A stretch of DNA of 64,000 bases from Aeromicrobium sp. Leaf245. GTDB taxonomy: Bacteria; Actinomycetota; Actinomycetes; Propionibacteriales; Nocardioidaceae. Location of the stretch: NCBI RefSeq assembly GCF_942548115.1, contig NZ_OW824151.1, positions 992,001-1,056,000 of the forward strand, given 5' to 3'. Position 1 is the first letter of the stretch; each line of letters starts with the position of its first letter. A model generated the notes under the pieces. The model saw only the letters and a program-made list of their open reading frames with translations, had not been told where the DNA came from and made no database searches. Made by a program: the position numbers and the translations under genes. Shown one piece after another: positions 18,492 to 27,116 of this stretch.

Positions 18492-19826
18492 TCAGGGTCG
18501 CCAGCGTTGGTTGCGTTGCCAGGTGTCGGAGCCGGGGAGCTTCCACTCGACGTGTCCGTCGTCGGGGTTGATGCGTCCGATCCAGCCCTGGTCGTGTGCT
18601 CGGTGGTGGTGGAACGGACAGAGAAGTGCGCCGTCCCTGATGTCGGTGGTCTTGGAGATCGCGTACGGATTCAGGCGGTGAGCCTCGGTCCACCTGGCGT
18701 CACGGTCGCATCCGGGTGTCGTGCATCCCATGTCGCGCTTCTCCATCGCCCGGCGTGAGCTGCGGTTGAAGTACCGGTTGGCGGAGCCGAGGTCGAGCGG
18801 GAGTGGCGTTCCGTTGAGGACCATGGGGACGATCTGTGCCGAGCAGGCGAGCCGGCGCGCTTCGCCGGCGCTGATGCGGGTGCCGTCCGACAGCCCGGCG
18901 GCCTTGACGCCGCCCATGAGGGTGTCGAGGTCGAGGTTGACCGTCACGACGGCGGAGACGCCACCGTTGGACGGCAGGGAATCAGCCGGGATGTGCTCGA
19001 TCAACGTGGCGAAGGCGTGGCCGAGGCGCTGCGGGTAGGACTGGCCGAACCCCACCTCGTCGTGCTCGCCGGTGGCGGCGTTGACGGTCCCGACCTTCTG
19101 GTGCGGGGCTGCGAGCGCGTCGAGGGCGGTCTTGAGCATGGCGCCCTGTGCTTCGGGGAGGGTGAAGCGTCCGGTGACGGTGCCGTCATTGTTGTCCCAC
19201 ATCGAGAAGCTGGTCTTCTTGCGGGCTTCCTCTTCGCGGCGACGCAGGATCTCGTCCTCGTCGGCGTCGACCTCGTCGACGGTCTTGCGGTAGGTCTCGG
19301 TGATCCGGGCGGCCCTGCGGCGCAGGTCCTTGAGGGTGAGCTTCTGCGCGTCCTTGAGCAGGGTCTTCTCACACATCAGGCGTTGCTCGCTGGTGACGTC
19401 CTCGGGCAGCTTCGCGAGGGCGCGGGAGAGGATGTCGGCCTGCTTCATCGTGATCTCGCCTGCCGCGAGGGCGGCTTCGGTGAGGGTGGTCTGCTCCTCG
19501 ATCCGTTCGGCGGTGTTCACCAACGCGTCGGCGCCACTGCGGTCACCACCGAAGTCGATCGAGATCGTTGCCCCGGTAGAGGTGCCCGTCCCCGGTCGCG
19601 GTCCGTCACCGTTCGCAGCGGCCCTGCGAGCCTTCTCCAGCACACGTGCGGCGGCCATCTTGTGGGCCGACAACCGAGCTTCGGCGCGACTGATCTCAGC
19701 CAGGAGTCGTCGGACCTCGGCGGGGTCCAGGCCGTCCCACGCCTCGGTGGGGACCGTGTCGAGCAGGGCGTGGAGTCCGTGCACGCACGACGGCACCGGG
19801 TGGGTGTCGAGTGCGGCGACGCTCAT
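18492..19826 (-). CDS. DUF222 / HNH endonuclease domain protein (13E12 family)
   Basis: The 444-aa protein has an N-terminal helical DUF222 domain (residues about 20-300) and a C-terminal HNH nuclease domain: CTTPGCDRDARWTEAHRL supplies the zinc cysteines and first His, and LLCPFHHHRAHDQGW the catalytic and metal-binding histidines. This is the multicopy actinobacterial 13E12 family; the biological role is not established, though mobility or defence has been proposed. ATG 19826 has an AGGAGGAAGC site. It lies immediately beside repeat cluster 18171-18416, consistent with a mobile or recently inserted gene. Confidence 0.88.
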   Translation of the reverse strand: MSVAALDTHPVPSCVHGLHALLDTVPTEAWDGLDPAEVRRLLAEISRAEARLSAHKMAAARVLEKARRAAANGDGPRPGTGTSTGATISIDFGGDRSGADALVNTAERIEEQTTLTEAALAAGEITMKQADILSRALAKLPEDVTSEQRLMCEKTLLKDAQKLTLKDLRRRAARITETYRKTVDEVDADEDEILRRREEEARKKTSFSMWDNNDGTVTGRFTLPEAQGAMLKTALDALAAPHQKVGTVNAATGEHDEVGFGQSYPQRLGHAFATLIEHIPADSLPSNGGVSAVVTVNLDLDTLMGGVKAAGLSDGTRISAGEARRLACSAQIVPMVLNGTPLPLDLGSANRYFNRSSRRAMEKRDMGCTTPGCDRDARWTEAHRLNPYAISKTTDIRDGALLCPFHHHRAHDQGWIGRINPDDGHVEWKLPGSDTWQRNQRWRP

Positions 19827-19850
19827 GCTTCCTCCTGCTGGCCTACCCCC

Positions 19851-19880
19851 ATTGTAGAGGTAGTATCAGGCAGGAAACAA
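19851..19880 (-). promoter_or_regulatory. Candidate sigma70-type promoter for the DUF222/HNH gene
   Basis: Reading the minus strand, TTGTTT (19880-19875) and TACAAT (19856-19851) are separated by 18 nt; the latter matches TATAAT at five of six positions. The box is about 24 nt upstream of the start codon, behind a strong AGGAGG site. This short region is noticeably more AT-rich than its surroundings. It is a visual match only. Confidence 0.45.
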
Positions 19881-19979
19881 GCACATGTTCGAATGCGTGA
19901 CGAAGGTCCGAAACCCTCGAGTCCTTCGGCGCCGGCACTCCGGGTCGTTGGCCCTGCTCCTCCGTGGCACGATCCCCCC

Positions 19980-20771
19980 ATGCCCTCCACGACCTCCCGA
20001 CGCGGCACGCTGACGCGCCGCAAGATCGCCGAGGCCGCCCTGCGGCTGATCGACGACGAGGGCATCGGGTCGGCCTCGATGCGGGGGATCGCCAAGCGTC
20101 TGGGCGTCGAGGCGATGAGCCTCTACAAGCACGTCGGCACGCGTGACGACCTGCTCGACGCGGTCGTCGACCTGGTGGTGGCCGAGCTGGACGCCGATCC
20201 CGAGGTGCTGCGGGTGGCCGAGAACGGCTGGCGCGACTACCTGGAGCGGCTCGCGCGCGGCGTCCGCCGCTACGCGATGGCGCACCCGCACGCCTTCCCG
20301 ATCGTGGCCACGCGACCGTCGGAGGCGCCGTGGATCAACCCGCCGCTGCGGTCCCTGACCTGGATCGAGTCGGTGCTCGAGGCGCTGCAGGCGGAGGGCT
20401 TCGACGACGACCAGGTGGTGTTCGCCTACCGGTCGTTCAACAGCTTCCTGCTGGGCTACCTGCTCATGGAGACGGGGGCGCGGACGCTGCGAGACCCGCG
20501 GGACGGCGACGGGTCTTTCTCCGCAGGTGCCGACGCCGCGGAGCCCGTGCCCGGTGGGCTCACCCCCACCCGTGACGAGGACGAGCAGGAGGCGGTGGCG
20601 CAGGCCGAGACGCCCCTGGAGATCCTCGACCCCTCCGGCGCCGTGGACGAGGCGACGTACCCGACGATCCACCGGCTGGCTGCCGGCCTGGCGGCCGACC
20701 GCTACGCCGAGGAGTTCGACCGCGCCCTGCAGGAGATGCTCGACGGCATCGCCTCGCGTCTCGCCGACTGA
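19980..20771 (+). CDS. TetR/AcrR family regulator with TetR_C_1-type domain
   Basis: The 263-aa protein opens with a helix-turn-helix domain: LTRRKIAEAALRLIDDEG, SASMRGIAKRLGVEAMSLYKHVGTRDDLLDAV. The long C-terminal ligand/dimer domain resembles the TetR_C_1 group, with FRSFNSFLLGYLL and a closing DRALQEMLDGI helix; an acidic insert (residues about 170-215) is probably disordered. A CACGAT box six nt before ATG 19980 hints at a leaderless mRNA. A double palindrome lies 80 nt downstream over the csbD promoter, a possible target. The inducer is unknown. Confidence 0.88.
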   Translation: MPSTTSRRGTLTRRKIAEAALRLIDDEGIGSASMRGIAKRLGVEAMSLYKHVGTRDDLLDAVVDLVVAELDADPEVLRVAENGWRDYLERLARGVRRYAMAHPHAFPIVATRPSEAPWINPPLRSLTWIESVLEALQAEGFDDDQVVFAYRSFNSFLLGYLLMETGARTLRDPRDGDGSFSAGADAAEPVPGGLTPTRDEDEQEAVAQAETPLEILDPSGAVDEATYPTIHRLAAGLAADRYAEEFDRALQEMLDGIASRLAD

Positions 20772-20834
20772 CCTGCTCGCCGACCGGGTCGCGAGCGCGC
20801 CCCCGTTCGTGACCGAGGTCGCACGACACTCGTC

Positions 20835-20877
20835 TTGTGGGCCGCAGGCTTACGGCGTAAGGTTTACAACGTAAGCC
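20835..20877 (+). promoter_or_regulatory. csbD promoter overlapped by a double TetR-type operator
   Basis: TTGTGG (20835-20840) and TAAGGT (20858-20863) are spaced 17 nt, a good actinobacterial promoter pointing at csbD. Overlapping the -10 are two near-palindromes 14 bp apart: CTTACGGCGTAAG (20849-20861) and TTTACAACGTAAG (20863-20875). An outer inverted repeat GGCTTACG/CGTAAGCC spans 20847-20877. Such geometry is typical of TetR-family dimers repressing by occlusion of the -10. The adjacent TetR gene is the obvious candidate, but binding is inferred. Confidence 0.65.
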
Positions 20878-20909
20878 ACCCCGTTCCCCCACCCGAGAAG
20901 GAGAGTTCC

Positions 20910-21083
20910 ATGAGCTTCATCGACAAGGCCAAGAACACCGCGGAGAAGGTCACCGGCGAGGTCAAGGAGGCCGTCGGCAAGGCGACCGACAACAAGGACC
21001 TCGAGGCCGAGGGCAAGAAGGACCAGACCAAGGGCTCGATCAAGAACGTGGGCGAGGACGTCAAGGACGCCTTCAAGAAGTAA
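20910..21083 (+). CDS. CsbD family stress protein (copy 1)
   Basis: A 57-aa, highly charged protein starting MSFIDKAKNTAEKVTGEVKE and containing DKDLEAEGKKDQ-like CsbD consensus (here NKDLEAEGKKDQ). CsbD proteins form short helical, hydrophilic stress proteins, often under general stress sigma control; molecular function unknown. AGAAGGAGAG precedes ATG 20910. The promoter carries a TetR-type operator, so copy 1 seems controlled separately from copy 2, which follows 113 nt later and shares most residues, implying tandem duplication. Confidence 0.9.
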   Translation: MSFIDKAKNTAEKVTGEVKEAVGKATDNKDLEAEGKKDQTKGSIKNVGEDVKDAFKK

Positions 21084-21196
21084 ACGCGTGTCACTGAGAA
21101 GTCACTGAACGTTCATCGGGCAGCGCTCGTTGGAGTTGCAGCGACTTCCAGCCGTCGTACCGTCGAAGTGTCACCCACCGATCCAGGAGGATCATC

Positions 21197-21367
21197 ATGA
21201 GCTTCATCGACAAGGCCAAGAACACCGCTGAGAAGGTCGCCGGCGAGGTCAAGGAGAACGTCGGCAAGGCCACCGACAACAAGGACCTCGAGGCCGAGGG
21301 CAAGAAGGACCAGGCGTCCGGCTCGGTCAAGAACGCCGGCGAGAACGTCAAGGACGCCTTCAAGTGA
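21197..21367 (+). CDS. CsbD family stress protein (copy 2)
   Basis: A 56-aa paralogue of the preceding gene with the same start MSFIDKAKNTAEKV and the core DNKDLEAEGKKDQ; the two differ at around nine positions plus the last residue. CCAGGAGGATC at 21183-21193 is a strong ribosome-binding site. The 113-nt gap between copies holds direct repeats GTCACTGA at 21090 and 21101 that could be a regulator site for an independent promoter. A classical hairpin-T terminator follows the gene. Confidence 0.9.
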   Translation: MSFIDKAKNTAEKVAGEVKENVGKATDNKDLEAEGKKDQASGSVKNAGENVKDAFK

Positions 21368-21391
21368 TCCTTGCTCGCTGAGCATCCGGCG

Positions 21392-21427
21392 AAGCCCGGT
21401 CACCGTCACGACGGCGACCGGGCTTTT
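21392..21427 (+). terminator. Rho-independent terminator after csbD copy 2
   Basis: A stem AAGCCCGGTC/GACCGGGCTT encloses a second stem CCGT/ACGG with a single A-C mismatch and a four-base loop; the right arm runs straight into a TTTT tract. It lies 25 nt past the csbD stop and also between convergent genes, though the T tract favours the plus strand. Confidence 0.85.
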
Positions 21428-21453
21428 CTGTGCCCGCACGTGCGGGCACGGAC

Positions 21454-23283
21454 TCAGCGGCCCCGGCTGGCGTCGAGGGCGGCGATGAGCGTGGGCGCGT
21501 CCCACTGGCCGCCGTGCCGGGCGGTGCCGATGAAGAACGTCGGCGTCCCGGACACGTCCATGAGGTCGGCGTCGTCCTCGTCCTCGCGCACACGTCGGCG
21601 CACCGGGTCGGAGTCGAGGTCGGCCTCGAAGCGCTCGAGGTCCAGGCCGATCTCGTCGGCGTAGCGGAGCAGGTCGAGCCGCTCCAGCTGCGCCTGGTTG
21701 GCCCACAGCAGGCGGGCGTAGTCGAAGTGCCGACCCTGCAGGTAGGCCGCCTCGTAGGCGCGCGCCGCCAGCTCGGCGTGCGGGTGGTGCTGGTGCAGCG
21801 GCAGGTGGCGCCACACCCACACGAGGTCGCCCTCGAAGTGCTCGATCACCTCGTCGACCATGCCCGTGGCCCGGCTGCAGAACGGGCACTCGAAGTCGCC
21901 GTACTCCACGAGCACGAGCGGGGCGTCGGCACGGCCCTTGAAGTGGTCGCGCTCGGGGTCGAACGGCCGCAGGAGCACGGCACCGGGCTGCACGACGGGC
22001 CGGCGGGCGTCGAGCGCCTTGAGGACGACCCAGCCCAGCACGAACGCCAGCACGGAGGCGGCGAGGACGCCCACGCGAGCCTCGTCCTGCGCCGCGGGGT
22101 CGTCGATGGCGATGCCGACGATCAGCAGCGAGATCGTGAAGCCGATCCCCGAGAGGGCGGCCCCGCCCGCGACGCGGCCGATGGTCAGACCGGGCGCGAG
22201 CACACCGAGGCCCACCTTCTGGGCGAGCAGGGTCGCGCCGGTGATGCCGAGGAGCTTTCCGGCGACGAGCCCGGCCACCACGCCCCACGTCAGTGACGAC
22301 GAGGCCGACCGCTCGAGGGTCGCGGCGTCGAGCACCACGCCGGCGTTCGCGAGCGCGAAGATCGGCAGGATCACGAACGCGACGTAGGGCGCGAACGACT
22401 GCTGGAGCCGCTCGTTGATGGAGATGGACTCGCGCAGCTGGCGGCCCGCGGCCGCGGCGTAGGCCGGGTTGGGGGACTGGCGGAACGCACGCGTCAGCTC
22501 CACGACGCGCTCCACGTCGTGCCGGCGAGGCGCTGCGACGGGGATGAGCAGCGCGACCGCGACGCCCGCGAGGGTGGCGTGCACCCCCGCCTCGTGCAGA
22601 CCGAACCAGACCACCACCGACAGCGCCGCGTACAACGGGCCCCGGCCCGACGGCAGCAGTCGCACGAGAGCGATCAGCGCGAGGGCCCCCACCGCGACGA
22701 GCAGCGGGGTGACGCGCAGGTCGTCGGTGTAGAAGATCGCGATGGCGCCCAGGGCGCCGATGTCGTCGACGACGGCCAGCGTCAGCAGGAAGACCCGGAG
22801 CCGGGAGGGGTGGTGCGGCCGGATGATGGCGAGCGCGCCCACGAGGAACGCCGTGTCGGTGGAGATGACCACGCCCCAGGCGTGCGCCTGGCCGGAGTCG
22901 CGTGCGATCAGCAGGAACACGAGCGCGGGGACCAGCAGCCCGGCGAGCGCCGCGGTCGCGGGCACGATGGCGCGGGACCGGTCGGTGAGCTCGCCGATCG
23001 TCAGCTCGCGCTTGACCTCCAGCCCGACGGCGAAGAAGAAGAACGCCATGAGCGCGTCGTTGACCAGGTGGTAGAGGTCGAGGCCCATCGACCAGTCGCC
23101 CACGGCCACGCGCGCCTCGGTGTGCCAGAACGCGTCGTACCCGCTGCCGAGGTTGGCCCAGGCGATGGCCGCGAGGGTGGCCACCAGCAGCATGCCGGCG
23201 CCCAGCTGCTCGGTCTCGGCCCCGGCCACCCCACGACGGAGCCGGGTCAGGCGGGAGTCGGCAGCGGTCTCGGTCTCGCTCAC
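21454..23283 (-). CDS. nhaA: NhaA-type Na+/H+ antiporter fused to a DsbA/thioredoxin-like domain
   Basis: The 609-aa protein has an NhaA membrane domain (residues about 25-430, some eleven hydrophobic segments). Key ion-binding residues are present: STDTAFL (Asp143) and LAVVDDIGAL (Asp173-Asp174), matching E. coli D133, D163 and D164. After a cytoplasmic linker, residues 450-609 form a DsbA/thioredoxin-like domain with YGDFECPFC (CPFC 466-469) and a GTPTFF cis-Pro loop. GTG 23283 has a GCGAGGA site; ATG 23292 is an alternative. The fusion occurs in other actinobacteria, but redox control of transport is conjecture. Confidence 0.92.
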   Translation of the reverse strand: MSETETAADSRLTRLRRGVAGAETEQLGAGMLLVATLAAIAWANLGSGYDAFWHTEARVAVGDWSMGLDLYHLVNDALMAFFFFAVGLEVKRELTIGELTDRSRAIVPATAALAGLLVPALVFLLIARDSGQAHAWGVVISTDTAFLVGALAIIRPHHPSRLRVFLLTLAVVDDIGALGAIAIFYTDDLRVTPLLVAVGALALIALVRLLPSGRGPLYAALSVVVWFGLHEAGVHATLAGVAVALLIPVAAPRRHDVERVVELTRAFRQSPNPAYAAAAGRQLRESISINERLQQSFAPYVAFVILPIFALANAGVVLDAATLERSASSSLTWGVVAGLVAGKLLGITGATLLAQKVGLGVLAPGLTIGRVAGGAALSGIGFTISLLIVGIAIDDPAAQDEARVGVLAASVLAFVLGWVVLKALDARRPVVQPGAVLLRPFDPERDHFKGRADAPLVLVEYGDFECPFCSRATGMVDEVIEHFEGDLVWVWRHLPLHQHHPHAELAARAYEAAYLQGRHFDYARLLWANQAQLERLDLLRYADEIGLDLERFEADLDSDPVRRRVREDEDDADLMDVSGTPTFFIGTARHGGQWDAPTLIAALDASRGR

Positions 23284-23429
23284 GGGCGACATCCTCGCAG
23301 TCGGGTCACGGAGTGCACCAACCATCGGCCTCGCCGTGCTGTTCCCGCTGCCGTCGGTGGCACCCGACCGCGGCGGGTGGGCCGTTGCCCGGACCCGCCC
23401 GCCGGGCGAGCCGGGCCGTGCCCGGCCAC

Positions 23430-23435
23430 TAGACT
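23430..23435 (+). promoter_or_regulatory. TAGACT -10 box of lysS (probably leaderless)
   Basis: TAGACT ends eight nt before the GTG of lysS. With normal -10 to start-site spacing, transcription would begin at or next to the start codon, and no ribosome-binding site is present. No convincing -35 is seen. Confidence 0.5.
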
Positions 23436-23443
23436 CCCCTTCC

Positions 23444-24949
23444 GTGAGCGCCGACACCCAGAACCCCGACGACGACCTGCCCGAGCAGCTGCGGATCCGC
23501 CGCGAGAAGCGCCAGCAGCTCATCGACGCCGGCCTCGAGCCGTACCCGACGGACCTGGGTCTCACCCACACCCTGGCGCAGGTGCGCGAGGCCTACGACC
23601 CCGAGGTGCTCGGCGCCGACCACCACACCGGCGACGTCGTGACGGTGGCCGGGCGGGTCATCTTCCGCCGTGGCACGGGCAAGCTGGTGTTCGTCTCGCT
23701 GCGCGAGGGCGACGGCACGAGCCTGCAGGCGATGGTCTCGCTCGACGGCGTGGGGGAGGAGTCGCTCGAGCGGCTCAAGCACCTCGTCGACATCGGCGAC
23801 CACCTGGCCGTCACGGGCGAGGTCATCACGTCGCGGCGCGGCGAGCTGAGCGTCCAGGCGTCGTCGTGGGCGATCGCCGCCAAGACGCTGCGGCCGCTGC
23901 CGAACGAGCACAACCCGCTCTCGGACGAGGCGCGCAGTCGGATGCGCTACGTCGACCTGATCGTCCGCCCCGAGGCCCGCGACAACGTCCGCGTGAAGGC
24001 CAAGGTGCTGCAGTCGCTGCGCCGCACCCTCGACGAGCGCGCCTACGTCGAGGTCGAGACGCCGGTGCTCCAGCACACCAACGGTGGAGCGGCCGCCCGC
24101 CCCTTCCACACCCACGTCAACGCCTTCGACGAGAGCGCCCTGCTGCGCATCGCCCTCGAGCTGCACCTCAAGCGCTCGCTCGTCGGCGGCATCGACCGCG
24201 TGTACGAGATCGGCAAGACGTTCCGCAACGAGGGCGTGGACAACACCCACAACCCCGAGTTCATGATGCTGGAGGCGTACGAGGCGTACGGCTCCTACGA
24301 CACGATGGCCGACCTCACCCGCGCGCTCGTGGTCGACGCGGCCCGTGCGGTCGGTCGGACGGTCGTCCCCGGTCGGGACGGCAGCGAGATCGACCTCGAG
24401 CAGCCCTGGCGGCGGGCCACGATCCACGAGCTGGTGGGCGAGGCCGTCGGCCAGCAGGTCGACGTCGAGACGTCCGAGGAGTCGCTGAAGGCCCTGGCCG
24501 CCCGGCACGACGTGGCGCTGCAGGACCACTGGGGCGCCGGAGAGATCGTGCTCGAGCTGTTCGAGAAGCTCGTCGAGCACACGCTGATCCAGCCGACGTT
24601 CGTGTGCGACTACCCCGAGGCCGTGCGTCCGCTCGCGAAGAAGCACCGCACCACCCCCGGCCTGGTCGAGGCGTGGGACCTGATCATCAACGGCGTCGAG
24701 CTGGCTCCGGCCTACACCGAGCTCAACGACCCCGTCGTGCAGCGCGAGCGGCTCGAGGAGCAGGCGCGCCTCGCCGCGGCCGGTGACCCCGAGGCCATGG
24801 ACGTCGACGAGGACTTCCTGCGCGCGCTCGAGTTCGGCATGCCCCCGGCCGGTGGGCTCGGGCTGGGCGTCGACCGGCTGGTGATGCTGCTGCAGGGCAT
24901 CGGCATCCGCGAGGCGATCCTGTTCCCGATCTCGCGTCGCGAGGTCTGA
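23444..24949 (+). CDS. lysS: Lysyl-tRNA synthetase, class II
   Basis: Charges tRNA-Lys. The N-terminal OB-fold anticodon-binding domain (residues about 60-150, VTVAGRVIFRRGTGKLVFV) precedes the class II catalytic core with motif 2 FRNEGVDNTHNPEF and motif 3 GLGLGVDRLVMLL. At 501 aa it is full length and ends in the typical LFPISRREV. GTG 23444 is the only start compatible with the nearby -10 box. The gene is divergent from nhaA and corresponds in order to the lysS that follows coaX in mycobacteria, here displaced by an accessory insert. Confidence 0.96.
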   Translation: MSADTQNPDDDLPEQLRIRREKRQQLIDAGLEPYPTDLGLTHTLAQVREAYDPEVLGADHHTGDVVTVAGRVIFRRGTGKLVFVSLREGDGTSLQAMVSLDGVGEESLERLKHLVDIGDHLAVTGEVITSRRGELSVQASSWAIAAKTLRPLPNEHNPLSDEARSRMRYVDLIVRPEARDNVRVKAKVLQSLRRTLDERAYVEVETPVLQHTNGGAAARPFHTHVNAFDESALLRIALELHLKRSLVGGIDRVYEIGKTFRNEGVDNTHNPEFMMLEAYEAYGSYDTMADLTRALVVDAARAVGRTVVPGRDGSEIDLEQPWRRATIHELVGEAVGQQVDVETSEESLKALAARHDVALQDHWGAGEIVLELFEKLVEHTLIQPTFVCDYPEAVRPLAKKHRTTPGLVEAWDLIINGVELAPAYTELNDPVVQRERLEEQARLAAAGDPEAMDVDEDFLRALEFGMPPAGGLGLGVDRLVMLLQGIGIREAILFPISRREV

Positions 24950-25019
24950 GACCGGACGCACGACCCGCGGGGGCGCGCGGCGGTCGCGTCGGCCGTGCGA
25001 CGTCGGGCAGGATCGCGGC

Positions 25020-26036
25020 ATGTCCCGTGCGCCGGTCGCCCTCTGGTGGTTACTGCTGCTGGTCGCGGCGGGGGTCGCGATCGTGCCGGTCGGCTCGGTC
25101 GAGCACCGTGCCGAGTCGACGGCCGAGGAGCTCGCCCAGGCCCGCGGGTGGGAGGGGACGACCCAGCTGGTCGAGGGCCGTTTCGTGCGCATGAGCCGCG
25201 TGCAGGAGGTGCTCCCGCGCTCCTACAGCGCCCGCTCCACCTACGAGGTCGAGGTGAGCGGGGCGTCCTCGCCCGTCGAGGTCGACGTGCCTGCGCGCAG
25301 CGACAGCGGTCCGCCGCAGGAGTCCGAGCAGCCCGACCGGCTCGACCTGCGCATCGCGCGCGACGACCGGGGTCGGGCCGAGGCGGTCGAGTGGGGGGAG
25401 TCCCTCGCCTCGCTCGACGTCGAGATCGCACGGCGCGTCGACGCGGCCTCGTCCGCTGCTGACCGGGCGACGCTGACGCGGTGGACGGTCGGGCTGGTGC
25501 TCGGCGTGCTCCTGCTCGGCTGCGTGCTGGCCACGGTGGTCGCGTCGCGCGAGCCCGGTGGTCTCGGCCGACGCTTCGCCGGCACGCGCGCGGCCGCCGA
25601 CGCCGAGCCGGACCGGCTGGAGCGCGCGGCGCGCTCGCCCGAGCTGCCGATCGGCATGCTCGTGCTCACGCTGTTCGCGCTCGTCGTTCCCCTCGGCTGG
25701 CCCGACCGCGGCACGGCCGTGCTCTCCGGATTCGTGGCGCTCGCCGCCGTGTCGCTGCTCGTGCGGGAGCAGGAGGCGGTCGCGCGGGTCACGACGTCGG
25801 GCGCCCCCGCGTCGACGGCGCGTCGCCGGGTGGCGCTGGTGTGGCGCGGCTCGGCCGTCGTCGGCGTGCTGCTCGGTCTGCTCCTGCTGTTCCTCGGCTG
25901 GTTCTCCAGCGGGCTCGCGCCGGACGCGGCGGAGGGCGGCGAGATGCTGCGCCGGGGCCTGGCCGTACTCGTCCTGTCCGGATGCACGGTCGCGGCGGCG
26001 TTCCACCACCGGGTGGACCGCGTCCCGACGCGGTAG
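25020..26036 (+). CDS. Multi-pass membrane protein of unknown function
   Basis: A 338-aa protein with an N-terminal signal-anchor (residues 7-26), an extracytoplasmic domain of about 125 residues rich in charged residues, then about five hydrophobic segments (near 155-175, 210-228, 232-246, 274-294 and 312-328). No known family could be named. A CAGGAT box ends six nt before ATG 25020, so translation may be leaderless. It stands alone between lysS and the convergent tauD-like gene, and nothing in context reveals its task. Confidence 0.7.
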   Translation: MSRAPVALWWLLLLVAAGVAIVPVGSVEHRAESTAEELAQARGWEGTTQLVEGRFVRMSRVQEVLPRSYSARSTYEVEVSGASSPVEVDVPARSDSGPPQESEQPDRLDLRIARDDRGRAEAVEWGESLASLDVEIARRVDAASSAADRATLTRWTVGLVLGVLLLGCVLATVVASREPGGLGRRFAGTRAAADAEPDRLERAARSPELPIGMLVLTLFALVVPLGWPDRGTAVLSGFVALAAVSLLVREQEAVARVTTSGAPASTARRRVALVWRGSAVVGVLLGLLLLFLGWFSSGLAPDAAEGGEMLRRGLAVLVLSGCTVAAAFHHRVDRVPTR

Positions 26037-26052
26037 GCGGCTGCGTCGGCCG

Positions 26053-26982
26053 TCAGGAGGAGTAGGCCGAGGTGTCGCCGACGCGCTGCGTGGAGCGGGT
26101 GCCGTCGAGGCTCACCGGAACGGTGCCCGCGACGGTGATGCGATGCATGACGCGGTGGTGGTCGTCGTAGTCGGCCACCGCGTAGTGCTGGGTGGCGCGG
26201 TTGTCCCAGATCGCGACGTCGCCCGGCTCCCAGCTCCATCGCGCGGTGTTCTCGAGGCGGGTGATCTCGCGCTGCAGCATCTCGAGGACCGAGGCCGAGT
26301 CGCGCGTGGACAGTCCCACGAGGCGCTTGACGAACTGGCCCAGCAGCAGCGACCGTTCGCCGGTCTCCGGGTGCACGTGCACGACCGGGTGCTCGGCCTC
26401 GAACAGCCTCGACCCGAACTCCTCCCGGTACGTCTCCTCGGCGACGTCGATGCCGCCGATGCGCTGCTCGTCGACGTCCGCGGCGTAGTCGTACCGGTTG
26501 GTGTGCACGGCCCACAGCCTGTCGGCCATCGCCCGGACCGCGGGGTGCAGCGACGCGTAGGCCGCCGCGGTGTTGGCCCAGACCGTCGTCCCTCCGTACG
26601 GCGGGAGCGTCACCGACCGCAGGACGCTGATCGCCGGCACGCGGTCGACGAAGGTCACGTCGGTGTGCCAGGCGTTGGCCTTGCCGTGCGAGGAGTCGAT
26701 CGGCAGCACCGCCGCTCCGACGCCGCGGACCGTCGGGTGCGGCGAGGTCGGGACGCCGAGGGTGGCGGCGAACGCGTGGTGCTCGATGTCGTCGAGGTGG
26801 TGCTGCCCGCGGACGAAGAGGACCTTGTGGCGCAGCAGGGCCGCGCGGACGTCGCGGACCTCCTCGGGCGCGAGCCCGCCGCCCAGCCGGACGCCCGAGA
26901 CCACGGCACCGACGCGTCCACCCACGGGTCGCACCTCGACCGAGGAGGCCGTCGTCGTGGGATCGGGTGCGGTGAGGGTCAT
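26053..26982 (-). CDS. TauD/TfdA-family Fe(II)/2-oxoglutarate dioxygenase
   Basis: A 309-aa oxygenase of the family that includes taurine, alkylsulfate and 2,4-D dioxygenases. The facial triad is visible: AWHTDVTF (His106, Asp108) and the distal His in [10 protein letters not shown] near residue 280; the Arg in that segment would bind 2-oxoglutarate. [16 protein letters not shown] is the family hallmark. ATG 26982 gives a normal N-terminus. No sulfonate transporter is nearby, so the substrate cannot be deduced; alkylsulfate (AtsK-like) or taurine are both possible. A 28-bp palindrome lies about 170 nt upstream. Confidence 0.88.
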   Translation of the reverse strand: MTLTAPDPTTTASSVEVRPVGGRVGAVVSGVRLGGGLAPEEVRDVRAALLRHKVLFVRGQHHLDDIEHHAFAATLGVPTSPHPTVRGVGAAVLPIDSSHGKANAWHTDVTFVDRVPAISVLRSVTLPPYGGTTVWANTAAAYASLHPAVRAMADRLWAVHTNRYDYAADVDEQRIGGIDVAEETYREEFGSRLFEAEHPVVHVHPETGERSLLLGQFVKRLVGLSTRDSASVLEMLQREITRLENTARWSWEPGDVAIWDNRATQHYAVADYDDHHRVMHRITVAGTVPVSLDGTRSTQRVGDTSAYSS

Positions 26983-27116
26983 GGGTCGCTCCGGACGTCT
27001 CGCGGGTGGGTCGCTACCACCGTGCGCCGGATCGCCCTCGCGTGGCGACGGTCTCGCAGTGTGGACGACCCGCCCGCACTCACCTCGGTCCTCCCTCACT
27101 CACCTGTGGAGGTCCG

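Noticed and set aside
18492-19826. Insertion sequence transposase
   Set aside because: The protein is a DUF222/HNH nuclease, not a DDE or Y-transposase, and no terminal inverted repeats with target duplication could be defined around it.
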